8,417 nt of DNA from an uncultured Coriobacteriaceae bacterium. Lineage in GTDB: Bacteria > Actinomycetota > Coriobacteriia > Coriobacteriales > QAMH01. Positions 1 to 8,411 of this stretch are shown one piece after another (the first letter of the stretch is position 1; every line of letters begins with the position of its first letter). A program made the translations under genes and the position numbers. The notes under the pieces were generated by a model. That model did not search any database. It was not told where the DNA came from and saw only the letters and a list, made by a program, of their open reading frames with translations. The stretch spans positions 1 to 8,417 of the forward strand of contig CACZQA010000008.1 of NCBI GenBank assembly GCA_902783175.1. Reading direction: 5' to 3'.

Positions 1-422
1 CGGTCGTACACGATGTCCTTCTTGACGCCGCGTGCGACTTCCTCGAGGGTGAGGCGCAGGCCGACTGCCATGTCACGGCCGTTACGGCGCTGCTGACGCG
101 CGCCGCCTCCGCCCATGCCGCCGAAGAAGGAGCTGAAGATGTCTCCCATGCCGCCGAAGATGTCGCTCATGTCGACGGACTGGTAACCCCCGCCGAAGCC
201 CTGCGCCGCATCGGCCGTGCCGAAGCGGTCGTACATGCTCTTCTTCTGGGGGTCGGAAAGCACGTCGTAGGCCTCGTTGAGCTCCTTGAAGCGCTCTTCC
301 GCGTCCGGCGCCTTGTTCACGTCCGGATGAAGCTCACGTGCCTTGCGCCTGAACGCCTTCTTGATCTCGCTCTCGGATGCGTCACGCGAGACACCGAGAA
401 TATCGTAGTACTCGTACGCCAA
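1..422 (-). CDS. dnaJ: Chaperone protein DnaJ (Hsp40), N-terminal part, cut by window edge
   Basis: DnaJ is a cytoplasmic co-chaperone that delivers unfolded substrates to DnaK and stimulates its ATPase. About 140 codons are visible. The J domain begins [16 protein letters not shown] and has the DnaK-activating HPD tripeptide at residues 32-34 (ELHPDVNK), followed by [16 protein letters not shown] Gly/Phe-rich linker with repeated FGG and GGMG units follows at about residues 67-108. The first substrate-binding domain then starts ([17 protein letters not shown]). The zinc-finger CxxCxGxG repeats lie beyond the window. I place the start at a TTG codon (422-420): it gives the conserved N-terminus exactly and is preceded by GGGAGA five bases upstream, and no in-frame ATG fits. 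The gene lies 135 bases downstream of hemW, the position of the second dnaJ (dnaJ2) in many actinobacteria, but the usual intervening hrcA is absent. The DnaJ family is certain; dnaJ1 versus dnaJ2 is inference. Confidence 0.95.
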   Translation of the reverse strand, partial: MAYEYYDILGVSRDASESEIKKAFRRKARELHPDVNKAPDAEERFKELNEAYDVLSDPQKKSMYDRFGTADAAQGFGGGYQSVDMSDIFGGMGDIFSSFFGGMGGGGARQQRRNGRDMAVGLRLTLEEVARGVKKDIVYD

Positions 423-427
423 TGAAA

Positions 428-433
428 TCTCCC
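428..433 (-). promoter_or_regulatory. Ribosome binding site of dnaJ
   Basis: GGGAGA reads on the minus strand five bases before the TTG codon at 422. It decides the dnaJ start, because the nearby ATG at 435-433 is out of frame and overlaps this site. Confidence 0.7.
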
Positions 434-435
434 AT

Positions 436-459
436 ACGATTCGTCTGACTGCGAATCAT
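436..459 (-). promoter_or_regulatory. Inverted repeat / predicted stem-loop just upstream of the dnaJ ribosome binding site
   Basis: The arms ACGATTCG (436-443) and CGAATCAT (452-459) flank an 8-base spacer. Read as dnaJ-strand RNA, all eight positions pair, with one U-G wobble; on the opposite strand that position would be an A-C mismatch. The fold therefore suits the dnaJ transcript. The stem ends two bases before the Shine-Dalgarno sequence. It could be an RNA element controlling translation or stability, or a protein operator. The function is inference. Confidence 0.4.
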
Positions 460-475
460 TGTGGGGTACCGCACA
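460..475. promoter_or_regulatory. 16-bp near-perfect palindrome upstream of dnaJ, candidate operator
   Basis: TGTGGGGTACCGCACA is symmetric at 14 of 16 positions (TGTG.GGTACC.CACA), and directly abuts the stem-loop at 436-459. It lies 38 bases or more upstream of the dnaJ start codon. It does not match CIRCE (TTAGCACTC-N9-GAGTGCTAA), the HspR HAIR element (CTTGAGT-N7-ACTCAAG) or the CtsR heptamer. A dimeric regulator could bind it, but none is identified. Confidence 0.35.
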
Positions 476-557
476 GAGCATCGCGTGAATCGTTAACTTT
501 TTGTCACCAACACGAGATGAAGCGTTGCCGAGCCTGCCCGCATGGTTCTGCTGCCAG

Positions 558-1760
558 TCAGGCGAGCCCCCAGATGGCGCCGTAGACCTCGTTGCCGCAA
601 AGCCATCCGCGCTTCGTCGGAACGTATCTGCCCTGCTTCTCGGCGACCAGGCCGCGTTCCTCGAGCGACGTGAACACGCCGCTGACCTCGGGGACGATCG
701 CCGCGGCATGGTGCACCTGCTCGAGGCTGACGCCCGAGCTCTTGCGCATCCCGAGCATCAGGTCCTCGAGCTGCGCCTGCGCGTCCGTGAGCGTCTCGAC
801 CTGCACGTGCGGCGCTCCCAGGCTCTCGTTGAATGCCGTGGTGTCTGTCTCGCACTCCACGCGCACACGGGCCGCGCCTTTTGAAAGATCGCATCCGAAA
901 TCGGGCGCGAACAGCCCCGCGTCTATGCAGGCGCGATAGTCCTCGCAGCTCAGCATGCTCGCCGCGCCCGAGCCGAGCCCCAGGTACTCCACGCCCGACC
1001 AATACGAGCTGTTGTGACGTGACTCGAATCCGGGATACGCGTACGAGGCGACCTCGTAGCGGTGCATGCCCGCCGCCTCGAGCACCTCGCCGGCACGCTC
1101 CATCATGTCCGCTTCGGCATCCTCGTCAGGAGGAGCGCACGTGCCTGCTTCGACCTGCGCGAACAGGGGCGTCCCCTCTTCCAGCGTGAGCGGGTAGATG
1201 CTGATGTGCTTCGCGCCGCTTGCAAGGGCGCGCTCGAGGCTGTCCTCCCACGACTGCATGCTCTGCCCAGGGCCTCCGCAGATCAGGTCGAGCGAGAAGT
1301 TCTCGACGCGCCCCTTGATGCACGTCACGGCCCGCTCGATCTGACGTGCGTCGTGAATGCGCCCATACGCGCTCAGTACCTCGTCGTCGAAGCTCTGCGC
1401 CCCGAGCGAGAAGCGGTCGACGCCGAGGGCGAACAGGTCTTTGACCATGCGCTCGTCGATCGAGTCCGGGTTTGCCTCGACGGTGAACTCTTCGACGTTT
1501 TCGAGGTTGATCGAAAGCGAGATGAGGTACACGAGCGAGTTGAGGCGGCGTGTTCCCAGGTAGCTGGGCGTGCCGCCGCCGAGGTATATGGTCTTGATTG
1601 AGCCGAGCAGGCCCGCGCGCGAGGCCCGGCGGATGGCAAGCGAGAGGCCGTCGATATACGCGTCCATGCGCGCGTCGTCGTGGCAGGCCTCCGTCGCGAA
1701 ATCACAGTAGGCGCAGCGCTTGGCGCAAAACGGAATGTGCAGGTAGAGCCCCTCGATCAT
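558..1760 (-). CDS. hemW: Radical SAM heme chaperone HemW
   Basis: HemW is a cytoplasmic radical SAM family protein that binds heme and is thought to insert it into target proteins. It was formerly mis-annotated as an oxygen-independent coproporphyrinogen III oxidase (HemN). The protein has 400 residues, close to the usual 375-400. The 4Fe-4S/SAM cysteines are C12, C16 and C19 in the CxxxCxxC motif of HIPFCAKRCAYCDF. The SAM-binding GGGTPS is at 61-66, and the HemW-type motif HNSSYW is at 249-254. The C-terminal HemN_C-like region ends with RGWLCGNEVYGAIWGLA. The ATG (1760-1758) overlaps the dusB stop as ATGA, with a G-rich GAGGGGGAG further upstream, so translation is probably coupled. No clear terminator follows it before dnaJ. 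HemW is favoured over HemN because true HemN carries a different N-terminal cysteine arrangement and is longer. Confidence 0.95.
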   Translation of the reverse strand: MIEGLYLHIPFCAKRCAYCDFATEACHDDARMDAYIDGLSLAIRRASRAGLLGSIKTIYLGGGTPSYLGTRRLNSLVYLISLSINLENVEEFTVEANPDSIDERMVKDLFALGVDRFSLGAQSFDDEVLSAYGRIHDARQIERAVTCIKGRVENFSLDLICGGPGQSMQSWEDSLERALASGAKHISIYPLTLEEGTPLFAQVEAGTCAPPDEDAEADMMERAGEVLEAAGMHRYEVASYAYPGFESRHNSSYWSGVEYLGLGSGAASMLSCEDYRACIDAGLFAPDFGCDLSKGAARVRVECETDTTAFNESLGAPHVQVETLTDAQAQLEDLMLGMRKSSGVSLEQVHHAAAIVPEVSGVFTSLEERGLVAEKQGRYVPTKRGWLCGNEVYGAIWGLA

Positions 1761-2695
1761 CGTGCGCGCCGCTCCCCCTCGTCGAAGATCCGCTCGAAGT
1801 CACGCACCTCGCACGCCTCGGACAGTGCCTTGCGCACCTCGGCGGCGCCGGGTACCCCCTTCACGTACCACGCGAGCTGCGAGCGCAGCGGCGAGAGGTG
1901 CTCCGTGCCAAAAAACGTGCAGAAGAGCTCGAAGTGCTCCCGCATCGTGTCGACGCGCTCGATCTGCGTCGGAGCGGCGGGGCCGAAGATCCACGGATTG
2001 CCACGCGAGCCGCGTGCGACCATGACCGCATCGACCCCGCAGGTAGCGAACATGCGCCCCACGTCCTCGCGGGAGAACACGTCGCCGCTGCCCACAACGG
2101 GAATGCTCACGGCGTCCTTCACCTGCGCGATGACATCCCAGTCCGCCACGCCGCGATACATCTGCCGGGCGCTGCGGCCGTGCACCGCCACAAGCGAGGC
2201 CCCCGCGTCCTCGAGCGTACGGGCAAACGCCGGAGCGGTGACCTCGCCGGTCTCCCAGCCGCTGCGGATTTTGGCCGTCACGGGGACAGAAACCGTCTCG
2301 ACCATGCGCGAGACGATGCGCGCCGCAAGGTCAGGGGTCTTCATGAGGGCAGAACCCTCCCCCTTGCCCGCAACCTTCCTCACCGGACAGCCCATGTTGA
2401 CGTCGATGAAGGCGAGACGCCCGTCGAGGGCACGCTCGACAGTTGCGGCAGCTTCCGCCATGAGCGCGGGATCCGAGCCGAACAGCTGGATGGCGATGTG
2501 GCGCTCTTCAGGCGCCGGCTCGAACAGCTCCGCCGTGCGCGACCCTCCGTAGTGAAGCCCCGCCGCGCTGACCATCTCAGAATACGTGAGCCCCGCCCCA
2601 TGACGCAGGCAGATGGTCCGAAACGCCTTGTCCGTGACGCCTGCCATCGGCGCGAGCCAGACGGGGTGTTGCAGGTAGCAGTCGATTGAACCCAT
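1757..2695 (-). CDS. dusB: tRNA dihydrouridine synthase (DusB/NifR3 family)
   Basis: This FMN-dependent enzyme reduces specific uridines in the tRNA D-loop to dihydrouridine using NADPH. The protein has 312 residues, normal for the family. It has an N-terminal TIM barrel with the FMN-binding motif APMAGVTD at 15-22, IQLFGSDP at 69-76, and the catalytic cysteine C103 in DVNMGCPVRKV. HGRSARQMYRG and IPVVGSGDVFSREDV follow, then the phosphate-binding region VMVARGSRGNPWIF. A short helical C-terminal domain closes it. The ATG (2695-2693) lies three bases after the lepA stop, with no strong Shine-Dalgarno. Its stop overlaps the hemW start by four bases, so it looks translated by re-initiation inside a lepA-dusB-hemW operon. 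The family is certain. The exact uridine modified, and the B subfamily label, rest on overall similarity only. Confidence 0.93.
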   Translation of the reverse strand: MGSIDCYLQHPVWLAPMAGVTDKAFRTICLRHGAGLTYSEMVSAAGLHYGGSRTAELFEPAPEERHIAIQLFGSDPALMAEAAATVERALDGRLAFIDVNMGCPVRKVAGKGEGSALMKTPDLAARIVSRMVETVSVPVTAKIRSGWETGEVTAPAFARTLEDAGASLVAVHGRSARQMYRGVADWDVIAQVKDAVSIPVVGSGDVFSREDVGRMFATCGVDAVMVARGSRGNPWIFGPAAPTQIERVDTMREHFELFCTFFGTEHLSPLRSQLAWYVKGVPGAAEVRKALSEACEVRDFERIFDEGERRAR

Positions 2696-2698
2696 GGG

Positions 2699-4501
<1,803 letters not shown>

Positions 4502-4517
4502 GTTCACCACTTACGCC

Positions 4518-4558
4518 AAAAAGAGAGACCGCTCCCCCAACCTGACAGGAGCGGCCTC
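4518..4558 (-). terminator. Intrinsic terminator after rpsT
   Basis: The minus strand reads GAGGCCGCTCC (4558-4548), a 12-base loop, GGAGCGGTCTC (4535-4525), then TCTTTTT ending at 4518. As RNA this gives an 11-bp GC-rich stem with a single G-U wobble, followed by a U-tract. On the plus strand the wobble would be a mismatch and no U-tract follows, so it works in the rpsT direction only. It lies 29 bases past the rpsT stop and immediately before lepA, so it may also act as a lepA attenuator. Confidence 0.88.
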
Positions 4559-4587
4559 GCAAAATACAGAGAAATTAACGCAAAAAC

Positions 4588-4848
4588 CTAGAGCTTGTTG
4601 ACCAGGTTCATGACACCGCTCTTGCGGTTGGCAGCCTGGTTCTTGTGGATGATGCCCTTTGCAGCGGCCTTGTCGAGGAGCTTGCATGCCTTGCGAGCTG
4701 CGGCCTGAGCCTGCTCGGCGTCGTTGGCCTCAACGGCCTCGCGGACGCGGCGGACGGCAGTCTTGAGCTCTGCCTTGTAGGCGCGGTTGCGCTGACGGGC
4801 CTTCTCGTTGGTCTTGATGCGCTTCTTCTGAGATTTGATGTTCGCCAT
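4588..4848 (-). CDS. rpsT: 30S ribosomal protein S20
   Basis: S20 is a primary 16S rRNA-binding protein of the small subunit, needed for early 30S assembly. The protein has 86 residues, the expected length. It starts [20 protein letters not shown] and is rich in Lys, Arg and Ala throughout. It forms the family's helical bundle, with [11 protein letters not shown] in the middle, [16 protein letters not shown] near the C-terminus and NLVNKL at the end. An in-frame start at 4923 would add 25 unrelated residues. The start at 4848 is chosen because MANIKSQ is the conserved N-terminus and AAAGGA lies about ten bases upstream. The gene stands between holA, 102 bases upstream, and a strong terminator, so it is probably a short transcript of its own. 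In E. coli S20 represses its own translation; nothing here proves the same. Confidence 0.97.
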   Translation of the reverse strand: MANIKSQKKRIKTNEKARQRNRAYKAELKTAVRRVREAVEANDAEQAQAAARKACKLLDKAAAKGIIHKNQAANRKSGVMNLVNKL

Positions 4849-4913
4849 TTTTTGGCTTTTCCTTTCGATGGATCTTGCTGTTCGTTGCAGTGGGGGTGCG
4901 ACGAAACTAGGAG

Positions 4914-4953
4914 ATTTTACCACAGGTCAATATGCGTTCTCGCGTCGATTTTA
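4914..4953 (-). promoter_or_regulatory. Candidate rpsT promoter region with repeated -10-like boxes
   Basis: Two identical GGTAAAATC nonamers occur on the minus strand (4955-4947 and 4921-4913), each with a TAAAAT hexamer that matches the TATAAT consensus at 5 of 6. For the upstream one, TGCACA (4975-4970) is a 4/6 match to TTGACA with a 16-base spacer inside the holA end. A separate TTGACC (4930-4925) has only TAGTTT 15 bases downstream. One of these probably drives rpsT, but I cannot tell which. Confidence 0.35.
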
Positions 4954-5931
4954 CCCAATTTCCCTACCATGTGCAGGTCTTGCGCAGATCCCGAGCACCC
5001 ATTGCTCGAACAGGAGCTCCTGGTCGCCGCCGCTTTTCATCGCCCGGTCGAGGTCGGCGCCCTTGACGAGCGCGTCTTCGAGCTCGCGCTGCGTGAAGTT
5101 TCCCGCCCAGCGCGGCAGGTTTCTCACCTGCCACTCCTGCTTGCCGAGCTCTTGGGCAAGCGCACGCGCCGAACCCGAATGCAGGTCCTTGGCAACGAGG
5201 AGCTCGCGTATGCGGTTGAGGCACATGGTGAGCAACCCGAAGCGCGACTGGTCCTGCATGCGCGACAGCAGCAGCGCCGCCTCCTTGGCATCGCGCTTCG
5301 CGAGGGCATCGCTCAAGGTCCAGGGCTTGACCTCGGAGGTGCGCGTCACGAGCTCGTCGACCTGCCCGACGTCGATGGTTGTCCCCTTGCCGAGCACCGC
5401 GGCCATCTTCTTCAACTCGGCATCGAGGTGCACGGTCGACTCTCCGACGAGGTCGATCAGCTCTTCGGCGCCGCGCTGGGTGATGGTGACCCCGTTGCTC
5501 AAGGCGAAGTCGCGCACCTGGGCGGGCAGGTCTTTCCTGCTCTTGGGGGCGCAGTCGATGACCGCCTTCTTTCCCACCTTCGCGACCGCCTTGTACAGGC
5601 GCGTGTTCTTTGCGAGCTTGGTGGCCTCGAGGCACAGGATCGTCGTCTCGCTCGGCGCGGCCAGGTACGACACGACCGCTTCGCTCGTAGCCTTGGGCAT
5701 CTTGTCCGCATCGCGCACCATCACCAGGCGGTAATCGCAGCTGAACGGCAGCGTGTTGCACGATGTGACAAGCGCGTCGGCGTCGGTTGAGGCGCCTTGG
5801 AATACCTCGCGGTTGAAGTCGAGGTCCCCGAGCTTCGCTATCTGCTTGTTGAGGCGCTCGATGACGAACTGTCGCTTGAACTCGTCGGCTCCGACGACGA
5901 GGTAGGCGGGCAGGAATGCGGGTGATGCCAC
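4951..5931 (-). CDS. holA: DNA polymerase III subunit delta (clamp loader)
   Basis: HolA is the delta subunit of the clamp loader, which opens the beta sliding clamp so it can be placed on primed DNA at the replication fork. The protein has 326 residues, within the usual 320-345. Domain I opens with AYLVVGADEFKRQFVIERL, the degenerate AAA+ start typical of delta, which has no working Walker A site. A hydrophobic stretch around CDYRLVMVRDADKM matches the strand of the AAA+ core. Domain II contains AEELIDLVGESTVHLDAELKK, the family's conserved ELxxxxG...L..EL pattern. The C-terminal helical collar includes LLTMCLNRIRELLVAKD and the late helices with WQVRNLPRWAGNF. The start is GTG (5931-5929), with GGGAGG four bases upstream. 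It stands 89 bases after comEC, the common order of the two genes. Identification rests on overall pattern and context, since delta is a divergent family. Confidence 0.92.
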   Translation of the reverse strand: MASPAFLPAYLVVGADEFKRQFVIERLNKQIAKLGDLDFNREVFQGASTDADALVTSCNTLPFSCDYRLVMVRDADKMPKATSEAVVSYLAAPSETTILCLEATKLAKNTRLYKAVAKVGKKAVIDCAPKSRKDLPAQVRDFALSNGVTITQRGAEELIDLVGESTVHLDAELKKMAAVLGKGTTIDVGQVDELVTRTSEVKPWTLSDALAKRDAKEAALLLSRMQDQSRFGLLTMCLNRIRELLVAKDLHSGSARALAQELGKQEWQVRNLPRWAGNFTQRELEDALVKGADLDRAMKSGGDQELLFEQWVLGICARPAHGREIG

Positions 5932-5936
5932 GTTGC

Positions 5937-5942
5937 CTCCCT
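5937..5942 (-). promoter_or_regulatory. Ribosome binding site of holA
   Basis: GGGAGG reads on the minus strand four bases before the GTG start at 5931. It is the strongest Shine-Dalgarno in the window and supports GTG as the true start. Confidence 0.75.
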
Positions 5943-5971
5943 TGGGGCGTTTGGTGTTTTACAGCTCCCCT

Positions 5972-6001
5972 ACGATACCCGCATTTCACCCGTTGTCACA
6001 A
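5972..6001 (-). promoter_or_regulatory. Candidate holA promoter
   Basis: TTGTGA (6001-5996, 4/6 to TTGACA) and TATCGT (5977-5972, 4/6 to TATAAT) are separated by 18 bases on the minus strand. A start of transcription near 5965 would leave a leader of about 35 bases before holA. The gap has no clear comEC terminator, so read-through from comEC is also possible. Confidence 0.35.
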
Positions 6002-6019
6002 GCGCGTCGTCTCAAGCGC
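5995..6019 (-). repeat. Short tandem repeat between comEC and holA
   Basis: GCGCTTGAGAC (6019-6009) and GCGCTTGTGAC (6005-5995) match at 10 of 11 bases, with a 14-base period. The pair begins just after the comEC stop codon and the second copy overlaps the -35 box proposed for holA. It may be a tandem protein-binding site or chance. Confidence 0.3.
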
Positions 6020-6020
6020 A

Positions 6021-8411
6021 CTATTTCTGCGTTTTCACCCCCATCGCCTGCGCGGAAAAGCTCAAGGTGATATCGCCTTGCAGATCGGTGCGATAGACCC
6101 GGGCGCCGCACCTTTCGAGCATGTCGAGCGCCTGCTTGGTGGGATGCCCGTACTCGTTGTCAGCACCTACCCCTATCAGGGCGACCTCGGGCTTGAGCAC
6201 GGAGAGCTCCTCTGCCGTCTCGCCTTTTCTGCTGCCGTGGTGCGCGACCTTGAGGAAGTCGACATCGCCCACCTTCTCGGCTACGCCAGCCGTCGCCTCC
6301 GCCTCGGCGTCTCCCGTCAGAAGCCCCCTGAACTCGGGAACCCCATCACCCTGCGCATCGTATTCGAGCAGGTTGACGAGGCTGTCCGCGTTCTCGCTCT
6401 CGCCTCCCCGCTCGGGGGCGACCAGCGTGAGCGCAAACGACCCGATGCGCGTCACGTCCCCGACGCGCACGCCTTCGGCGCCCCTGCCGCCCGTCACCCA
6501 GCGCGCATCTTCCAAGACCTGCTCCATCACGGGATTCGACAGCAGGTCCGTATGCACGTACACGTGGTCGACGCTGACGACGCCGGTCAGAGCTGGCAAG
6601 GCGCCGCAATGGTCCGCGTCCTTGTGCGTGATATACACCGCGTCCAGATGCGTGACCCCGTTGCGCGCGAGGCCCCGCTCGAGCACCTGCCGGTCCTTTC
6701 CCGTGTCGACGAGCACCGATGCCCCTCCGTCCCTGATCAGCATGCAGTCGCCCTGGCCCACATCCACCATCACGACCTCGGCGGGACTCTCGAAGAAGGG
6801 ACAGGCGAAGCGAGCGAGGCCGGCGCTTCCCATCCCCACCGCCATGACGAGAAGCGGCGGCAGCGCGATCGCAAGAGCTGCGATTGCGCGCGCAGGAAGC
6901 CCGCTAGGCAACGCAATCCGTCTGCCGTCGGGCAGTCCCAGGGCTGCCTGCCGTGCTTCTCCCTTCACGAGAGGCGGCAGCGGCCAGAACGCCCACAGGG
7001 CAACCGCGCACAGCAGAAACCCCGCCCCGAGCACATTTGCCTCGGCAGAAACGGGCACGCATGCCCCCGGCATATCGGCGAGCGCATGGACGAGGGCCGC
7101 CGCAAACGATGCCATCACGCCCGCCGCATAAAGCAACGCCATGCCAAGGGGCGCCGCAACCGCGTGAACGAGTATGCCCGCGAGGCCAAGACCCAGCACA
7201 AAGGTCACGAACGGCGACACGAGCACGCTCGACAGCGGCGCGATGAGCGGAAACTGCGCAAAAGCACCGATGGACGCCGGAAGCGTCGCCAGCGTTGCCG
7301 CAAGCGTCGCCGCGAGCAACTCGCAGAGCTTGCGCAGGCGCCCACCCGTCACGAACTCCAGCCACGAGGAGATGAGCGGCGTGAACATGACGAGGCCGAA
7401 GACCGCCAGGACGGATAGCCGGAACCCGAGCGAGAAGACGACCTGCGGCGAGACGAGCGCCATCACGAAAACGCAGGCGAACAGCGCCGAGAGGACGTGG
7501 GCACGTCGGAGCGCGACTCCCGCGAGCAGGGCGACGACGCACATGATGCAGGCGCGCACGGCCGATGCGGCAAAGCACGTGAGCGAGACGTAGCACACGA
7601 GCAGCACTGTCAGCACGGCGCACCGTGCGACGCGGGGCGCGCGGATGCGTGCGACGAGCCAGCCCGCGAGCGCCGTCACGACCGCGAGGTGCGTCCCCGA
7701 GACGGCCATGAGATGCGCAAGGCCCGTCGTGCGAAAATCCTGCTCGAGCTCCGTGCCCGCATACAGGGTCCTGTTGCCGAGCAGCACGCCCGCAAGAAGG
7801 CCAGCCGCCTCTCCCCCAACTTCGGAGACGGCGTCAAACGAGGCATCGCGAAACGGTGCGACGATTCCTCCCAGCCCCGGTGCAAAGCCCCTGTCTTCCA
7901 CAGACGATGCCGCGAGCATCCCGCAGTAGCCGTTGCGGTGGTTCCACCTGCCACCATCGTCAGTTCCCGGGGCCAGCAGGCTTCCCGTGACGAGCACCGC
8001 ATGGCCCGCCGGCAGGGCCTGTACTTGCTCGGGCCACTTGATCCTCACGCTCGCCTCGTGCCGCCCGGCATACGTGGTTGCCACGGACACGGTGCCGTAC
8101 CCCTGCTGCGACGGATCGGAGACGAGATGGACGACAAGCCCTTCAGATACGGCGCCCTCGACCTGTTCCACATCGCTTGACCAGGCGCTCCAGTAGAGCG
8201 TCCCGCAGGAGAGCGCCGCGCAGGCCCCGACGGCACACACCAGCAACGCGTTCGGCACATGGCCTCTCACGCGGGCGCCGCGCCGTCTGGCAAGCAGGCA
8301 GACGGTGAAGACCGCCGCAAACAGCGCGAGCAAAACCGCCACGACGAGGCAACAGTCAATTGCCCGCTCCTCGTTGTAGGCACGCCAGGCCAGCTCTTCA
8401 GCTACCGCCAC
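6021..8411 (-). CDS. comEC: ComEC/Rec2 DNA-uptake channel protein (5' end near window edge)
   Basis: ComEC is the inner-membrane channel that carries single-stranded DNA into the cell during natural transformation. From the GTG at 8411 the protein has 796 residues, a full-length size. Membrane segments at about 21-41 and 54-74 precede a soluble N-terminal region (DUF4131-type, about 80-175). The competence domain follows, with the signature GLLAGVLLGNRT at 204-215, HLMAVSGTHLAVV at 233-245 and many hydrophobic helices to about 475. After one more helix (about 508-528), a metallo-beta-lactamase-like domain starts with MVDVGQGDC (548-556). It keeps DTG (569-571), the metal motif HKDADH (596-601), LLTGD (697-701), AHHGS (723-727) and GHP (755-757). 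All ligand positions look intact, consistent with an active nuclease domain. Only two in-frame codons are visible upstream and no stop, so the start could be further out. A comEA gene often precedes it but would be outside the window. Confidence 0.95.
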   Translation of the reverse strand: MAVAEELAWRAYNEERAIDCCLVVAVLLALFAAVFTVCLLARRRGARVRGHVPNALLVCAVGACAALSCGTLYWSAWSSDVEQVEGAVSEGLVVHLVSDPSQQGYGTVSVATTYAGRHEASVRIKWPEQVQALPAGHAVLVTGSLLAPGTDDGGRWNHRNGYCGMLAASSVEDRGFAPGLGGIVAPFRDASFDAVSEVGGEAAGLLAGVLLGNRTLYAGTELEQDFRTTGLAHLMAVSGTHLAVVTALAGWLVARIRAPRVARCAVLTVLLVCYVSLTCFAASAVRACIMCVVALLAGVALRRAHVLSALFACVFVMALVSPQVVFSLGFRLSVLAVFGLVMFTPLISSWLEFVTGGRLRKLCELLAATLAATLATLPASIGAFAQFPLIAPLSSVLVSPFVTFVLGLGLAGILVHAVAAPLGMALLYAAGVMASFAAALVHALADMPGACVPVSAEANVLGAGFLLCAVALWAFWPLPPLVKGEARQAALGLPDGRRIALPSGLPARAIAALAIALPPLLVMAVGMGSAGLARFACPFFESPAEVVMVDVGQGDCMLIRDGGASVLVDTGKDRQVLERGLARNGVTHLDAVYITHKDADHCGALPALTGVVSVDHVYVHTDLLSNPVMEQVLEDARWVTGGRGAEGVRVGDVTRIGSFALTLVAPERGGESENADSLVNLLEYDAQGDGVPEFRGLLTGDAEAEATAGVAEKVGDVDFLKVAHHGSRKGETAEELSVLKPEVALIGVGADNEYGHPTKQALDMLERCGARVYRTDLQGDITLSFSAQAMGVKTQK

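Noticed and set aside
482..510. dnaJ promoter from TTGGTG (510-505)
   Set aside because: At 16-18 bases of spacing no -10-like hexamer follows (CACGCG at 17). GTTAAC and CACAAT lack partner -35 boxes, so no promoter is claimed.
423..557. CIRCE, HAIR or CtsR heat-shock operator upstream of dnaJ
   Set aside because: None of the known consensus sequences can be found in this gap; only unassigned repeats are present.
528..562. Possible terminator after hemW (GCCTG/CAGGC arms)
   Set aside because: The stem is only 5 bp with a long loop, it includes the hemW stop codon, and no T-tract follows on the minus strand.
1598..2689. 363-codon plus-strand open frame opposite dusB
   Set aside because: Arg/His-rich mirror of dusB with no motif.
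4588..4923. Longer rpsT start adding 25 residues
   Set aside because: The extra residues are unlike S20, the conserved MANIKSQ start has its own ribosome binding site, and the longer frame would absorb the promoter region.
4645..5790. 381-codon plus-strand open frame across rpsT and holA
   Set aside because: It spans two clear minus-strand genes and their promoter gap and shows no recognisable domain. It is a GC-bias shadow.
5916..7418. 500-codon open frame on the plus strand
   Set aside because: It is antisense to comEC and its translation is low-complexity, rich in Arg, His, Gln and Glu, with no family motif. ComEC motifs are intact on the minus strand.
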